Below, one piece after another: positions 1 through 8,417 of a stretch of 64,000 nt of DNA. The first letter of the stretch is position 1. Each line of letters starts with the position of its first letter. The stretch is from assembly GCA_965662775.1 (NCBI GenBank), contig CBFIIW010000004.1, positions 73,597 to 137,596 of the forward strand, written 5' to 3'. The position numbers and the translations under genes are program-made. Source of the stretch: UBA7985 sp002690455 (lineage in GTDB: Bacteria; Pseudomonadota; Alphaproteobacteria; UBA7985). The notes beneath the pieces were generated by a model. That model ran no database searches. It was not told where the DNA came from and worked only from the letters and a program-made list of their open reading frames with translations.

Positions 1-964
1 CAACCATTATCGCGCCGTAGGTCAGTACGCCATCTGCCCCGGCCCGCTTGAACGAAAGTAGGGTTTCCAGCCATACGCGGTCGTGATCCAGCCAGCCATT
101 TTCGGTCGCTGCCATGATCGCTGCATATTCTCCACTGACCTGATAGGCGAAGGTCGGCACGCCAAAGGCTTCCTTAACCCGGCACACCATATCCAGATAG
201 GGCAACCCCGGCTTGACCATGACCGTATCTGCACCTTCCTCGATATCCAGTTCGACTTCGCGCAGTCCTTCGAGCGCGTTGGCCGTGTCCATCTGATAGG
301 TCTTCTTGTCACCCTTGAGTGCGCCACCGCTGCCAATGGCGTCTCTGAACGGGCCATAGTAGGCGCTGGCATATTTCACGGCGTAGGACATCAATCCGAC
401 ATCGGTGAAGCCTTCTGCGTCCAGTGCATCGCGGATTACCCCGATCCGGCCATCCATCATATCCGACGGAGCGACGATATCTGTACCAGCGCGGGCGAGC
501 GACAGCGCCTGTCGCACCAGCGCTTCGATGGTCTCGTCATTTACAATGCGGTCGCCGACTAAATAGCCATCGTGCCCCAGAGGGTTGTACGGGTCGAGCG
601 CGACATCTGTAATCAGCCCCAGGCCAGGGAAGCCCTGCTTCAGCCTTGCTATAGCGCGGTTAATCAGATTGTCTTCACGCCAGCTTTCAGAGCAATCAGG
701 GGTCTTCAGTGCGGCATCGACCTCGGGGAAAAGTGCCAGCGCAGGAATGCCCAACTCAGCCGCCTGCTCGGCCACACGCAGAACATCGTCAAGGCTGTGC
801 CGGAAGACGCCAGGCATGGAGGCCACGGGCGAAGATTTTGCTGCGTCTGTCAGAAACACCGGTAAAATGAGGTCCGTCGCTGAGACGCGGTTTTCCGCGA
901 CCAGCGAACGAATGAAGGAGGACGCACGGTTCCGACGCATTCGGGTCCGGGGGAAACTAGGCAT
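1..964 (-). CDS. hemB: Delta-aminolevulinic acid dehydratase (porphobilinogen synthase), 3' end cut off
   Basis: Condenses two 5-aminolevulinate molecules to porphobilinogen, the second common step of haem synthesis, in the cytosol. About 321 residues are visible; the usual length is near 330, so only the last few residues lie beyond the left edge. The two Schiff-base lysines are present at about K197 (SYAVKYAS) and K251 (VMVKPGLPY). The metal-site segment reads DPYNPLGHDG, with Asp where zinc-type enzymes have cysteines, so a magnesium-type enzyme is inferred. The ATG at 962-964 is preceded by AGGAA at good spacing and gives the typical Arg-rich N-terminus (MPSFPRTRMRRNR). It diverges from the ldtR-like gene, an arrangement that fits the alphaproteobacterial assignment. 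Confidence 0.96.
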   Translation of the reverse strand, partial: MPSFPRTRMRRNRASSFIRSLVAENRVSATDLILPVFLTDAAKSSPVASMPGVFRHSLDDVLRVAEQAAELGIPALALFPEVDAALKTPDCSESWREDNLINRAIARLKQGFPGLGLITDVALDPYNPLGHDGYLVGDRIVNDETIEALVRQALSLARAGTDIVAPSDMMDGRIGVIRDALDAEGFTDVGLMSYAVKYASAYYGPFRDAIGSGGALKGDKKTYQMDTANALEGLREVELDIEEGADTVMVKPGLPYLDMVCRVKEAFGVPTFAYQVSGEYAAIMAATENGWLDHDRVWLETLLSFKRAGADGVLTYGAIMV

Positions 965-1531
965 GCTGGAATTCCTGAACTGAGGGCTGACGCAGGCTGC
1001 ATCAAGGTACCGGTAAAACTTAAAACGTGGAAACCTGAAGCCGCATTTGACATCGGGCGAGAGGGAGCGGGTCGCTGCGTTGGTGGACCCTGTACGCGCC
1101 TAATTTACGTCGGGCAGTCGTGATCGGAAAGATAGGAACGACAGCAAAAACTGTTCCGGACCCTAGGGCACCTATCGGCGCGCGCCGCCTCCACGGCGCA
1201 AATTCGTTTGACCTACAAATGTGAGAGCGCCCCTCGCATACTGGCACCATTCTCTGCCTTAGCTGCCAAAATTAAAGAGACTAAATTTAGGACTTAATCG
1301 TTATAACGGCGGGAATATATTGAAATTAGGGATTAAAAAGGACGTTAAGTATTATTTTGAACTTGATTAGATACGATTTTCAGTTAATGGTGCACTTAGT
1401 AATATCGAATTTTGTATCGCATAACTGAGGGTGTTCGCCTTGATTTGCGGCCGCGCAGGGAACTCCATGACCGGGGCCGTTCAAATGAAACAAAGCGCTC
1501 AGTTTCGCCACCGCACAAAAAGGGGATCGTC
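965..1531. other. 567-base spacer with AT-rich tract between hemB and the ldtR-like gene
   Basis: No convincing gene is present. The half next to hemB has ordinary base composition. From about 1255 to 1420 the sequence becomes strikingly AT-rich compared with everything around it, with related short motifs (GGACTTAA, GGGATTAAA, GGACGTTAAG) and a 10-base perfect palindrome at 1299-1308. It probably holds both divergent promoters and the regulator's own operator, but I could not assign -35/-10 boxes with confidence. Confidence 0.6.
1299..1308. promoter_or_regulatory. CGTTATAACG palindrome, possible operator
   Basis: A perfect 10-base palindrome inside the AT-rich tract upstream of the MarR-family gene. 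MarR-family dimers bind palindromes and often control their own promoter, so this is a candidate site. Position and symmetry are seen; binding is inference. Confidence 0.3.
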
Positions 1532-2014
1532 GTGAATCAAGATTACCTGGACACTATTGCTGCTATCGAACGCCTGCACCGCCGCTGTCTAGAAGTTATC
1601 AAGACTGAGTTGGACCGCTCCGGCGTGCGCGACATCAACAACATCCAGTCTCTTATCCTCTTCAATATCGGCGAGGAAGAACTGACAGTAGGTGAACTCA
1701 CGTTGCGCGGCTGCTATCACGGCTCCAACGTGTCTTATAACCTCAAAAAGCTGGTGGACTTTGGCTACGTCTCGCACCGTCGCAGCGCGCACGACCGCCG
1801 CTCCTATCGCGTCAAGCTAACGGACAAGGGCACTAAGATTCGGAGGCTTCTCGATGATATGTTTGCCCGCCACGCCGAAGCGCTTGAGGGGTTAAACATC
1901 TCCGTGGAGTCCATGGGACAGGCCAACGACATACTTTTGCGGCTTGATCGCTTCTGGGCTTCGCAGTCTGACGCTTACGGCATATCAGACAAGGCCTTGA
2001 GCCGCGTGGCCTGA
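1532..2014 (+). CDS. LdtR-like MarR-family transcriptional regulator
   Basis: A 160-residue winged-helix regulator. The helix-turn-helix spans roughly residues 54-80 (GELTLRG..GSNVSYNLKKLV) and the wing about 81-100 (HDRRSYRVKLTDKG). The NIQSLILFNIGEEELTVGEL and GSNVSYNLKKLVDFGYV segments match what I know of the LdtR group found in Liberibacter and rhizobia, where it controls an L,D-transpeptidase gene and stress tolerance. The GTG at 1532 was chosen because AGGGG lies 6-7 bases upstream; the reading frame stays open to a TTG at 1412, but that extension is Arg-rich and unlike the family. It diverges from hemB behind an AT-rich region, suggesting autoregulation. No L,D-transpeptidase gene is nearby, so the target is unknown. 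Confidence 0.82.
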   Translation: MNQDYLDTIAAIERLHRRCLEVIKTELDRSGVRDINNIQSLILFNIGEEELTVGELTLRGCYHGSNVSYNLKKLVDFGYVSHRRSAHDRRSYRVKLTDKGTKIRRLLDDMFARHAEALEGLNISVESMGQANDILLRLDRFWASQSDAYGISDKALSRVA

Positions 2015-2058
2015 TAGGCTTTGAAGGGGGCATCGAACCACCACTCGCGGATTGTGTG

Positions 2059-2490
2059 ATGAAATTGTTCTTTGCCTCCGACCATGCCGGTCTCATTCTG
2101 CGGCAGGCCCTATTGGAGCATGCCACGTCTCTGGGCCATGAGGTGATCGACCTCGGCCCACAATCGGGGCAGTCAGTCGACTATCCCGACTTTGCCAACG
2201 CATTGGCTGGCGCACTCGCTGACAGTCCCGATGCCCGCGGTGTTGCTGTCTGCGGCTCCGGTATCGGCATCTCCATTGCGTTGAATCGTCACAGACACGT
2301 CCGGGCTGCCTTGGTCAACGACGTAACCAGCGCTAGTTTAACCCGTCGACACAACGACGCCAACGTGGTGGCCTTTGGTGAACGCCTGATCGGGATCGAA
2401 CCAGCTAAAGACGCACTTGCGGCCTTCCTCGATACTGAATTCGAAGGTGGGCGGCACGAAAGACGCGTTGCCAAGCTCTCGCCTCGCTAA
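2059..2490 (+). CDS. rpiB: Ribose 5-phosphate isomerase B
   Basis: Interconverts ribose 5-phosphate and ribulose 5-phosphate in the pentose phosphate pathway. The 143-residue protein has the LacAB/RpiB fold signature: SDHAG at residues 7-11, the catalytic cysteine region GVAVCGSGIG (C65) and RRHNDANV (H98). The length is normal. ATG 2059 is preferred; a GTG immediately before it (2056) is equally possible and adds one residue. No strong ribosome binding site is visible. It precedes glyA by 130 bases in the same direction, an rpiB-glyA-nrdR-rib order common in Alphaproteobacteria. Confidence 0.93.
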   Translation: MKLFFASDHAGLILRQALLEHATSLGHEVIDLGPQSGQSVDYPDFANALAGALADSPDARGVAVCGSGIGISIALNRHRHVRAALVNDVTSASLTRRHNDANVVAFGERLIGIEPAKDALAAFLDTEFEGGRHERRVAKLSPR

Positions 2491-2620
2491 GGCAACTGAC
2501 AGCTCTGCTTTGCGGAGGTCTACCGCATTTGCGGGAATGGGAGGCGTTTTTGACATGTCCCATCGCGAGCATTTGGTGTTTGAGTACGTATGAAACAGAC
2601 AATTCTGGAGTTCGAGTCTG

Positions 2621-3919
2621 ATGCCTGACGGTTCCCACCACACCGCCCCTGCCGATTTTTGGTCTGCCAGTGTAAGCGATGCAGACCCCGCGCTCGCCGC
2701 ATCTTTGAGCCAGGAGATGACGCGACAGCAGACGCAGATTGAGCTTATCGCGTCCGAAAACATCGTCTCCCGCGCTGTGCTCGACGCTCAGGGTTCGGTA
2801 CTCACCAACAAGTATGCGGAGGGCTACGCTGGTCGCCGCTACTACGGTGGCTGCGAGTATGTGGACATCGCCGAAGAACTGGCGGTCGAACGGGCCAAGT
2901 CGCTCTATGGCGCCGAATACGTGAACGTCCAGCCTCATTCAGGCGCGCAGGCCAACGGCGCTGTGATGCTGGCCACCATGGCACCCGGCGATACTTTTCT
3001 CGGCATGGACCTTGCGCATGGTGGACACCTGTCGCATGGCGCCGCCCCCAACATTTCCGGCAAATGGTTCAATGCAGTGCACTACGGTGTGCGGCGACAA
3101 GACGGGCTAATTGATTATGATCAGGCCGCCGACCTGGCCGCTGAACACCGGCCCAAAGTTGTCATCGCTGGCGGCTCCGCTTACCCGCGTGAAATCGACT
3201 TCGCAAGGTTCCGCGAAATTGCTGATAGCGTTGGCGCACTGCTCTGGGTGGATATGGCCCATTTTTCCGGTCTGGTTGCCGGGGGTGTCCACGCCAATCC
3301 GCTGGATCACGCCGACGTTGTTACCACGACAACGCACAAAACCCTGCGCGGCCCGCGGGGAGGAATGATCCTGACCAACGACACCGAGTTGGCCAAGAAG
3401 TTTCGCTCAGCAGTCTTCCCGGGTTTGCAAGGTGGCCCGCTCATGCACGTGATTGCCGCTAAGGCCGTTGCCTTCGGTGAAGCGCTGCAGCCGTCATTCA
3501 AAACCTACTGCCAACAGGTCGTCGCTAACGCTCAGGCGCTGGCTGAACGGCTTGTGGAGCACGGGCTGGAGATCTCCACGGGTGGCACCGATACGCATTT
3601 GATGGTGGTCGATCTGACACCCAAGGGCGTGACCGGCAAAGAAGCCGAAGACGCCCTGGAGCGCGCAGGCATCACCTGTAACAAGAACTCCATTCCGTTC
3701 GACCCGCTCAAGCCAACGATCACCTCCGGCATTCGTCTAGGTACACCAGCTGCAACGACGCGGGGCTTTGGCACGGCTGAGTTTGAGCTGGTGGGCGACT
3801 TGATCGCGCGCGTGCTTGATGGCCTTGCGAAAAGCGGCGAAGCGGACAACGGGGAAACTGAAGCCGGCGTTCGCAAGGACGTGCTGGAACTGTGCCAGCG
3901 CTTCCCGATCTACAGTTAG
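2621..3919 (+). CDS. glyA: Serine hydroxymethyltransferase
   Basis: PLP enzyme that converts serine and tetrahydrofolate to glycine and 5,10-methylene-tetrahydrofolate, the main source of one-carbon units. At 432 residues it has the normal length. The PLP lysine is K240 in VVTTTTHKTLRGPRGG, and the N-terminal ELIASEN motif that contacts substrate is intact. ATG 2621 has CTGGAG upstream at suitable spacing. nrdR follows 12 bases after the stop, so they probably share a transcript. The 130-base leader has a short hairpin (CCGCA/TGCGG at 2523-2534) but I see no glycine riboswitch consensus there. Confidence 0.98.
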   Translation: MPDGSHHTAPADFWSASVSDADPALAASLSQEMTRQQTQIELIASENIVSRAVLDAQGSVLTNKYAEGYAGRRYYGGCEYVDIAEELAVERAKSLYGAEYVNVQPHSGAQANGAVMLATMAPGDTFLGMDLAHGGHLSHGAAPNISGKWFNAVHYGVRRQDGLIDYDQAADLAAEHRPKVVIAGGSAYPREIDFARFREIADSVGALLWVDMAHFSGLVAGGVHANPLDHADVVTTTTHKTLRGPRGGMILTNDTELAKKFRSAVFPGLQGGPLMHVIAAKAVAFGEALQPSFKTYCQQVVANAQALAERLVEHGLEISTGGTDTHLMVVDLTPKGVTGKEAEDALERAGITCNKNSIPFDPLKPTITSGIRLGTPAATTRGFGTAEFELVGDLIARVLDGLAKSGEADNGETEAGVRKDVLELCQRFPIYS

Positions 3920-3931
3920 ACCGAAGCTGCC

Positions 3932-4396
3932 GTGCGCTGCCCGTTCTGTGGAAACGCCGACTCAGCGGTAAAGGACAGCCGTCCGTCGGAGGACAACACG
4001 TCTATCCGGCGACGGCGGCAGTGCCCGGCTTGCAGCGGGCGTTTCACCACCTTTGAGCGCATACAGCTGCGCGAACTGACCGTAATCAAGTCCAACGGAA
4101 CGCGCGAACCCTTTGACCGGGACAAACTCGCCAAGTCACTGACCATTGCCCTGCACAAACGCCCCGTTGAAAGCGAGCGGATAGAGCGCATCGTCTCCGG
4201 GATCGTTCGGCGCCTTGAGCATGGCGGGGAAGCCGATATTCCGACCCGTGAAATCGGCGAAATGGTGATGGAGGCACTCAGCGAGTTGGACCAGGTTGCC
4301 TTCGTCCGCTTTGCCAGCGTTTACCGAAATTTCGAAGAGGCCCGTGAGTTCCAGGCGATTCTCGACGAGATGGGAGACCGTAGTGACGAGCGCTGA
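3932..4396 (+). CDS. nrdR: Transcriptional repressor NrdR
   Basis: ATP/dATP-sensing repressor of ribonucleotide reductase genes. The 154-residue protein begins with a zinc ribbon (C3, C6, C31, C34; CPFCG and CPAC) followed by an ATP-cone domain from about residue 49 to 140. The GTG start at 3932 gives the invariant MRCPFC N-terminus. Its 3' end overlaps the ribD start by 14 bases, indicating translational coupling. No NrdR box was looked for beyond this gene, and no nrd gene is in the window. Confidence 0.96.
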   Translation: MRCPFCGNADSAVKDSRPSEDNTSIRRRRQCPACSGRFTTFERIQLRELTVIKSNGTREPFDRDKLAKSLTIALHKRPVESERIERIVSGIVRRLEHGGEADIPTREIGEMVMEALSELDQVAFVRFASVYRNFEEAREFQAILDEMGDRSDER

Positions 4397-5405
4397 CCCC
4401 GCAGTCATGCGCGTGGCTCTGGGGCTGGCAAAGCGCGGGCTGGGTCGCACGGGACCAAACCCCACGGTTGGATGCGTGATCCTCGACGCTCAGCGCCGGG
4501 TTGTGGGGCAGGCGCGCACGGCCGACAGCGGACGGCCGCACGCCGAAACACTAGCGCTGGCCCAAGCCAGCGATCGTGCCAGAGGCGGCACAGCAGTGAT
4601 TACACTAGAGCCTTGCGCGCATCAGGGCGAGACCGGTCCGTGCGCCAACGCGCTCATCGAAGCTGGCATCGCCCGAGCCGTTGTGGCAACCACCGACCCT
4701 GACCCTCGCACCGCAGGCGCAGGTATCGCGCGCCTGCGTGCTGCAGGTATTGATGTCTCAACCAGCATCATGGAAACCGAAGCAAGGCACCTGAACACGG
4801 GCTTCATCAAGCGCATCACGCAGGGCCTGCCCCATCTCAGCCTCAAACTGGGCCTGTCATTGGACGGCAAGATTGCACTGGCCAATGGCGTCAGTCAGTG
4901 GATCACCAGCCCTGCCGCGCGCCAGCGCGGGCACCTACTTAGGGCGCAGTCAGACGTCTTGCTCACTGGCGCGAAAACGGTGCTCAAGGACGAGCCGCGC
5001 TTTACCGTGCGCCTGCCCGGCCTGTCAGGGGTTGCCGATCCTGCGGTGGGCGTGGTCTATGACAGCGCGCGGAGCAATCAAGAAATCGTAGGCTGGGTCC
5101 GCGAGCACCGCCCGCATTGGCGGCTGTTGCCTGGCTGGAATTTCGAGACCCACTTGCGGACGCTGGCAGCAGAGGGTTGCAACCGGGTACTGGCCGAGGC
5201 TGGCGGCGGGGTGGCACGCGCGCTACTAGCAGAAAACCTGGTCGATGAAATCGTGGTGTTCCGCGCAGGTGTGGTGCTGGGTGGTGATGCCCGCAACGGA
5301 ATCGGACTGTTCGGCTATACCAAATTGGAGCAGGCGTTACGATTTGAGCGGGTTGACGTGCTAGGGGTGGGAGAAGATGTGATGGAGGTCTGGCGTCGCG
5401 CCTGA
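4383..5405 (+). CDS. ribD: Bifunctional diaminohydroxyphosphoribosylaminopyrimidine deaminase / 5-amino-6-(5-phosphoribosylamino)uracil reductase
   Basis: Catalyses the second and third steps of riboflavin synthesis. Residues 1-145 form the cytidine-deaminase-like domain with zinc ligands H53 (PHAE), C78 and C87 (PCAHQGETGPC) and the proton-shuttling E55. Residues about 150-340 are the NADPH-dependent reductase. The 340-residue length is slightly short of the 360-370 common in the family. GTG 4383 is chosen because GGGAG lies just upstream and the protein then begins right before the deaminase domain; a longer frame upstream runs inside nrdR. It is the first of four consecutive rib genes. Confidence 0.95.
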   Translation: MTSADPAVMRVALGLAKRGLGRTGPNPTVGCVILDAQRRVVGQARTADSGRPHAETLALAQASDRARGGTAVITLEPCAHQGETGPCANALIEAGIARAVVATTDPDPRTAGAGIARLRAAGIDVSTSIMETEARHLNTGFIKRITQGLPHLSLKLGLSLDGKIALANGVSQWITSPAARQRGHLLRAQSDVLLTGAKTVLKDEPRFTVRLPGLSGVADPAVGVVYDSARSNQEIVGWVREHRPHWRLLPGWNFETHLRTLAAEGCNRVLAEAGGGVARALLAENLVDEIVVFRAGVVLGGDARNGIGLFGYTKLEQALRFERVDVLGVGEDVMEVWRRA

Positions 5406-5504
5406 CGCCACCGCGCCTAGCCCTGAGCTGGCTGAAACACCAAGCCCGGATGGGCGAGCGAAGACCATAAACCAGCAGACCAGAGAAAGAAGCAACGACA
5501 GACA

Positions 5505-6137
5505 ATGTTCACCGGGATCATCACCGACGTTGGAACCGTCGTGCACCGCGAGGACCGAGGCGATACCCTGTTCCGCGTGGAAACCGCGTACCGTGCCGAA
5601 AACATTGAGATCGGCGCCAGCATCTGCTGCAACGGTGCCTGCATGACCGTGATTGCAACCGAACAACGCGATCCGGTGCGCGCAACCTTTGACTTTGAAG
5701 CCAGCGCCGAGAGCCTGTCTAAAACCACCATGGCGGGCTGGCTTCCCGGGCAGCGACTCAATCTCGAACGCAGTCTGGCGTTGGGGGATGAGTTAGGCGG
5801 TCATCTTGTCTCTGGGCATGTCGACGCGGTGGCTGAGGTGGTGGAGCGCGTGACCGAAGGCGACAGCTGGCGCTTAACCATACGTCCGCCCGCCGACCTA
5901 ATGCCGTTTTTCGCACCAAAAGGCTCGGTCGCGCTCGACGGTGTGTCACTGACCGTCAACGAAGTTGGTGAAGACAGCTTTGGGATCAACATGATCTCGC
6001 ACACTCAAGCGGTGACCGCCTTTTCCGAGCTGGTTAACCGTCCCATTTCAGGCACGAGCCCTGCGCTGATCAACTTGGAAATTGACCAGCTCGCCCGCTA
6101 TGTTCACCGGCAGCTCCAGTTCATCACGTCCGGTTAG
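5505..6137 (+). CDS. ribE: Riboflavin synthase, alpha subunit
   Basis: Dismutates two 6,7-dimethyl-8-ribityllumazine molecules to riboflavin and the pyrimidine precursor. The 210-residue protein holds two lumazine-binding repeats (about 1-96 and 97-195). The catalytic N-terminal MFTGI is present, and CCNGACMTV and LDGVSLTVN mark the equivalent positions of the two repeats. A 99-base gap separates it from ribD; it shows no FMN riboswitch core, and only a weak A-rich ribosome binding site precedes the ATG. Synonym ribC in some genomes. Confidence 0.95.
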   Translation: MFTGIITDVGTVVHREDRGDTLFRVETAYRAENIEIGASICCNGACMTVIATEQRDPVRATFDFEASAESLSKTTMAGWLPGQRLNLERSLALGDELGGHLVSGHVDAVAEVVERVTEGDSWRLTIRPPADLMPFFAPKGSVALDGVSLTVNEVGEDSFGINMISHTQAVTAFSELVNRPISGTSPALINLEIDQLARYVHRQLQFITSG

Positions 6138-6147
6138 GATAGGTCCC

Positions 6148-7233
6148 GTGCCCATGGTCGCTGTTTTCAACCAGTTTAAATCGTCGATCCCGGAGATAAT
6201 CGAAGAAGCCCGTAACGGCCGGATGTTCGTGCTTGTGGATGATGAAGACCGCGAGAACGAGGGCGATATCGTTATCCCGGCGCAGATGGCCACCCCGGAG
6301 GTCATCAACTTCATGGCAACCCATGGCCGGGGGCTGATTTGCCTCGCCATGCCACCGGCACAGATTGCTCGGCTGGACCTGCCGCTCATGCCACAGCGTC
6401 ACGAAAGCCGCTTTGGCACTGCCTTTACACTGTCCATCGAAGCAGCCACCGGCGTTACCACCGGGATATCCGCCCCAGACCGGGCACGGACCATCGCAGT
6501 AGCAATCGACCCGCAGGTCGGCTCAGGTGATATCCAGACACCCGGCCACGTCTTCCCCCTGCTTGCACGGGAAAACGGCACGTTGGAACGTACCGGACAC
6601 ACGGAAGCCGCCGTAGACATCTCACGTCTGGCCGGGCTCAATCCATCGGGCGTCATTTGCGAGATCATGAACGATGATGGAGAGATGGCCCGCCGCGACG
6701 ATCTGGTTGCTTTTTGCGAGCGACACGATTTGAAAATGGGAACCATTGCCGATTTGGTTGCCTACCGTCTGCAAACCGAAAGCCTGATCGAACAGTTGAG
6801 TGAAGAGGCTTTTGTCACGGACTACGGCAGTGATTTCCGTCTGGTAACCTTCCGCGAGCCTGACGACCCAACGGCGCCCGAGATCCTCGCGCTGGTCAAG
6901 GGCGAGATCCGCCCTGACGTGCCAACCTTGACCCGCGTGCATGCACTGAACATGCGGCTGGACCTGCTCGGGGCCAGTGGCGCCAGCAAGCTGCCCGCTG
7001 CCATCCGGGCGGTAGACAGCAAAGGCACAGGCGTGATTGTGCTCATCAACTCACCCGACAGCATGGACCGCCTGCCACCTGAACAGGCGCTGCGGACGTA
7101 CGGACTGGGCGCACAGGTTCTGCGCAGCCTCGGCGTCCGAGAGATGACCCTGCTCTCCAATGCTAACCGCGAACTGGTGGGTCTCGATGGTTTCGGGCTG
7201 CAGGTTGTGGGTTACCACCCATTGGACCTATAA
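6148..7233 (+). CDS. ribBA: 3,4-dihydroxy-2-butanone-4-phosphate synthase with degenerate GTP cyclohydrolase II domain
   Basis: The N-terminal domain (about residues 8-205) makes the four-carbon unit of riboflavin from ribulose 5-phosphate; its acidic loop DDEDRENEGD (31-40) and HTEAAVDI motif are intact. The C-terminal domain (about 215-361) aligns with GTP cyclohydrolase II through LALVKGEI, VRVHAL-like TRVHALN, YGLGAQVLRSLGVR and VGLDGFGLQVVGYHPL, but the zinc-binding cysteine cluster and the EGRGIGL segment are missing. The first domain should work; the second probably does not hydrolyse GTP. GTG 6148 has AGGAT upstream; ATG 6154 is an alternative. It sits 10 bases after ribE. Confidence 0.92.
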   Translation: MPMVAVFNQFKSSIPEIIEEARNGRMFVLVDDEDRENEGDIVIPAQMATPEVINFMATHGRGLICLAMPPAQIARLDLPLMPQRHESRFGTAFTLSIEAATGVTTGISAPDRARTIAVAIDPQVGSGDIQTPGHVFPLLARENGTLERTGHTEAAVDISRLAGLNPSGVICEIMNDDGEMARRDDLVAFCERHDLKMGTIADLVAYRLQTESLIEQLSEEAFVTDYGSDFRLVTFREPDDPTAPEILALVKGEIRPDVPTLTRVHALNMRLDLLGASGASKLPAAIRAVDSKGTGVIVLINSPDSMDRLPPEQALRTYGLGAQVLRSLGVREMTLLSNANRELVGLDGFGLQVVGYHPLDL

Positions 7234-7333
7234 AGCGGGTGAGTCCCGGCTAACCCACTGCAACCACCCTGCCCAATCTCTGACTCTACCTCTGCCCCGA
7301 TCCATACCCTTTTGCTGAGGAACCCAAGGCACC

Positions 7334-7768
7334 ATGGCTGAAACCCCGCATCTGCTCATCGTTGAAGCACCTTACTACACTGAGATTTCTGACGCGCTGG
7401 CCGCCGGCGCCGAAGATTTCCTTCGCGCTGAGGGTGTCAGCTTCGAACGCGTTTCTGTCCCCGGTGCCCTGGAAATACCGGCTGCAATCAAATTCGCCGC
7501 ACAGAGCAAGCAGTTTGATGGCTTTGTCGCGCTGGGCTGTGTGATCCGAGGAGAAACGACCCACTACGATTATGTCTGCGCAGAAAGCGCGCATGGGCTG
7601 CAGGTGCTGGCCATGACGCTGGGGCTTTGTATTGGTAATGGTATTCTGACCACTGAGAACCGGGATCAGGCGTGGGTCCGCGCTGACAAGGCGCAGAAGA
7701 ACAAAGGCCGTGACGCCGCCGAAGCTGCGCTGTCTCTGGTCCGGCTCAAGCAGAAGTACGCGTCCTGA
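7334..7768 (+). CDS. ribH: 6,7-dimethyl-8-ribityllumazine synthase
   Basis: Penultimate enzyme of riboflavin synthesis, joining the pyrimidine and the dihydroxybutanone phosphate; it normally forms icosahedral or pentameric assemblies. The 144-residue length is normal for an alphaproteobacterial form. Signature segments are GALEIPAAI, GCVIRGETTHYDYV (phosphate and substrate binding), NGILTTEN and NKGRDAAEAAL. The ATG follows GCACC. The next gene, nusB, starts one base after its stop, the usual ribH-nusB coupling. Confidence 0.96.
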   Translation: MAETPHLLIVEAPYYTEISDALAAGAEDFLRAEGVSFERVSVPGALEIPAAIKFAAQSKQFDGFVALGCVIRGETTHYDYVCAESAHGLQVLAMTLGLCIGNGILTTENRDQAWVRADKAQKNKGRDAAEAALSLVRLKQKYAS

Positions 7769-7769
7769 A

Positions 7770-8372
7770 ATGAGCAACACTGAGACACCCACGGGCCCCG
7801 AAGTAACGACAAACAGCCACACAACCTCGTCCGACACGGCCAACATGGCGCCGGAGCGGGTCAATGCCTCGCATGCACTCGGACCGCGCACGGCCGCCCG
7901 CTTTGCCGCCGTCCAGGCCCTGTACCAGATTGAAGCCACGGATGAAGTGCTTCTGGAGCCTGTGCTGAAGGGATTTGAGCGGCATTTCAATATGGTCGAC
8001 CTCGACGGTTTGGAACTGGGGGAGTATGACCAACAATTGTTTCAGGCGGTGCTTGAAGGGGTCGCGCGGGTCGCTGCCGACCTTGACGACATGGTCTATG
8101 GTGCACTGTCAGAGAAATGGTCGCTGTCGCGACTGGACAGCGTGATGCGAGCGATCTTGCGCGCTGGAACCTTCGAGCTGAGCGAACGGCTCGATATTCC
8201 GGTCAAAGTGACAATCAACGAGTATCTTAACATCACCCATCTGTTCTTCTCCGGCAAAGAACCGGCTATGATAAACGCCACCCTGTTTACTATCGCTGAA
8301 ACCTTGCGTCCGGACGAACTGAACCCAAGTGCGTCGGACACTGAGGCTGAGGCTGAGACTGCGATCGACTGA
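7770..8372 (+). CDS. nusB: Transcription antitermination factor NusB, with N-terminal extension
   Basis: Binds boxA RNA with NusE (S10) to promote rRNA antitermination. The NusB fold covers about residues 40-190 (ARFAAVQALYQIEATDE, SVMRAILRAGTFEL, IPVKVTINEYLNITH). The first ~40 residues are a Ser/Thr/Pro-rich, probably disordered extension absent from typical 150-residue NusB. ATG 7770 lies directly after the ribH stop. An internal ATG at 7845 would give a 175-residue protein but has no obvious ribosome binding site. The C-terminal tail is acidic (SDTEAEAETAID). Confidence 0.92.
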   Translation: MSNTETPTGPEVTTNSHTTSSDTANMAPERVNASHALGPRTAARFAAVQALYQIEATDEVLLEPVLKGFERHFNMVDLDGLELGEYDQQLFQAVLEGVARVAADLDDMVYGALSEKWSLSRLDSVMRAILRAGTFELSERLDIPVKVTINEYLNITHLFFSGKEPAMINATLFTIAETLRPDELNPSASDTEAEAETAID

Positions 8373-8417
8373 TCGGTGATTGACGGTGCGGGGACGAAGA
8401 AGGGGGAAGACGCGCGC

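Noticed and set aside
1020..1250. 76-codon minus-strand frame in the hemB-ldtR spacer
   Set aside because: Arg/Pro-rich translation without family similarity, and no ribosome binding site.
1240..1256. TGGCAC...TGCC resembling a sigma-54 promoter
   Set aside because: Spacing is one base too long and the -12 element is weak.
5406..6147. FMN riboswitch ahead of ribE or ribBA
   Set aside because: None of the conserved FMN aptamer blocks was seen and the available leaders are too short.
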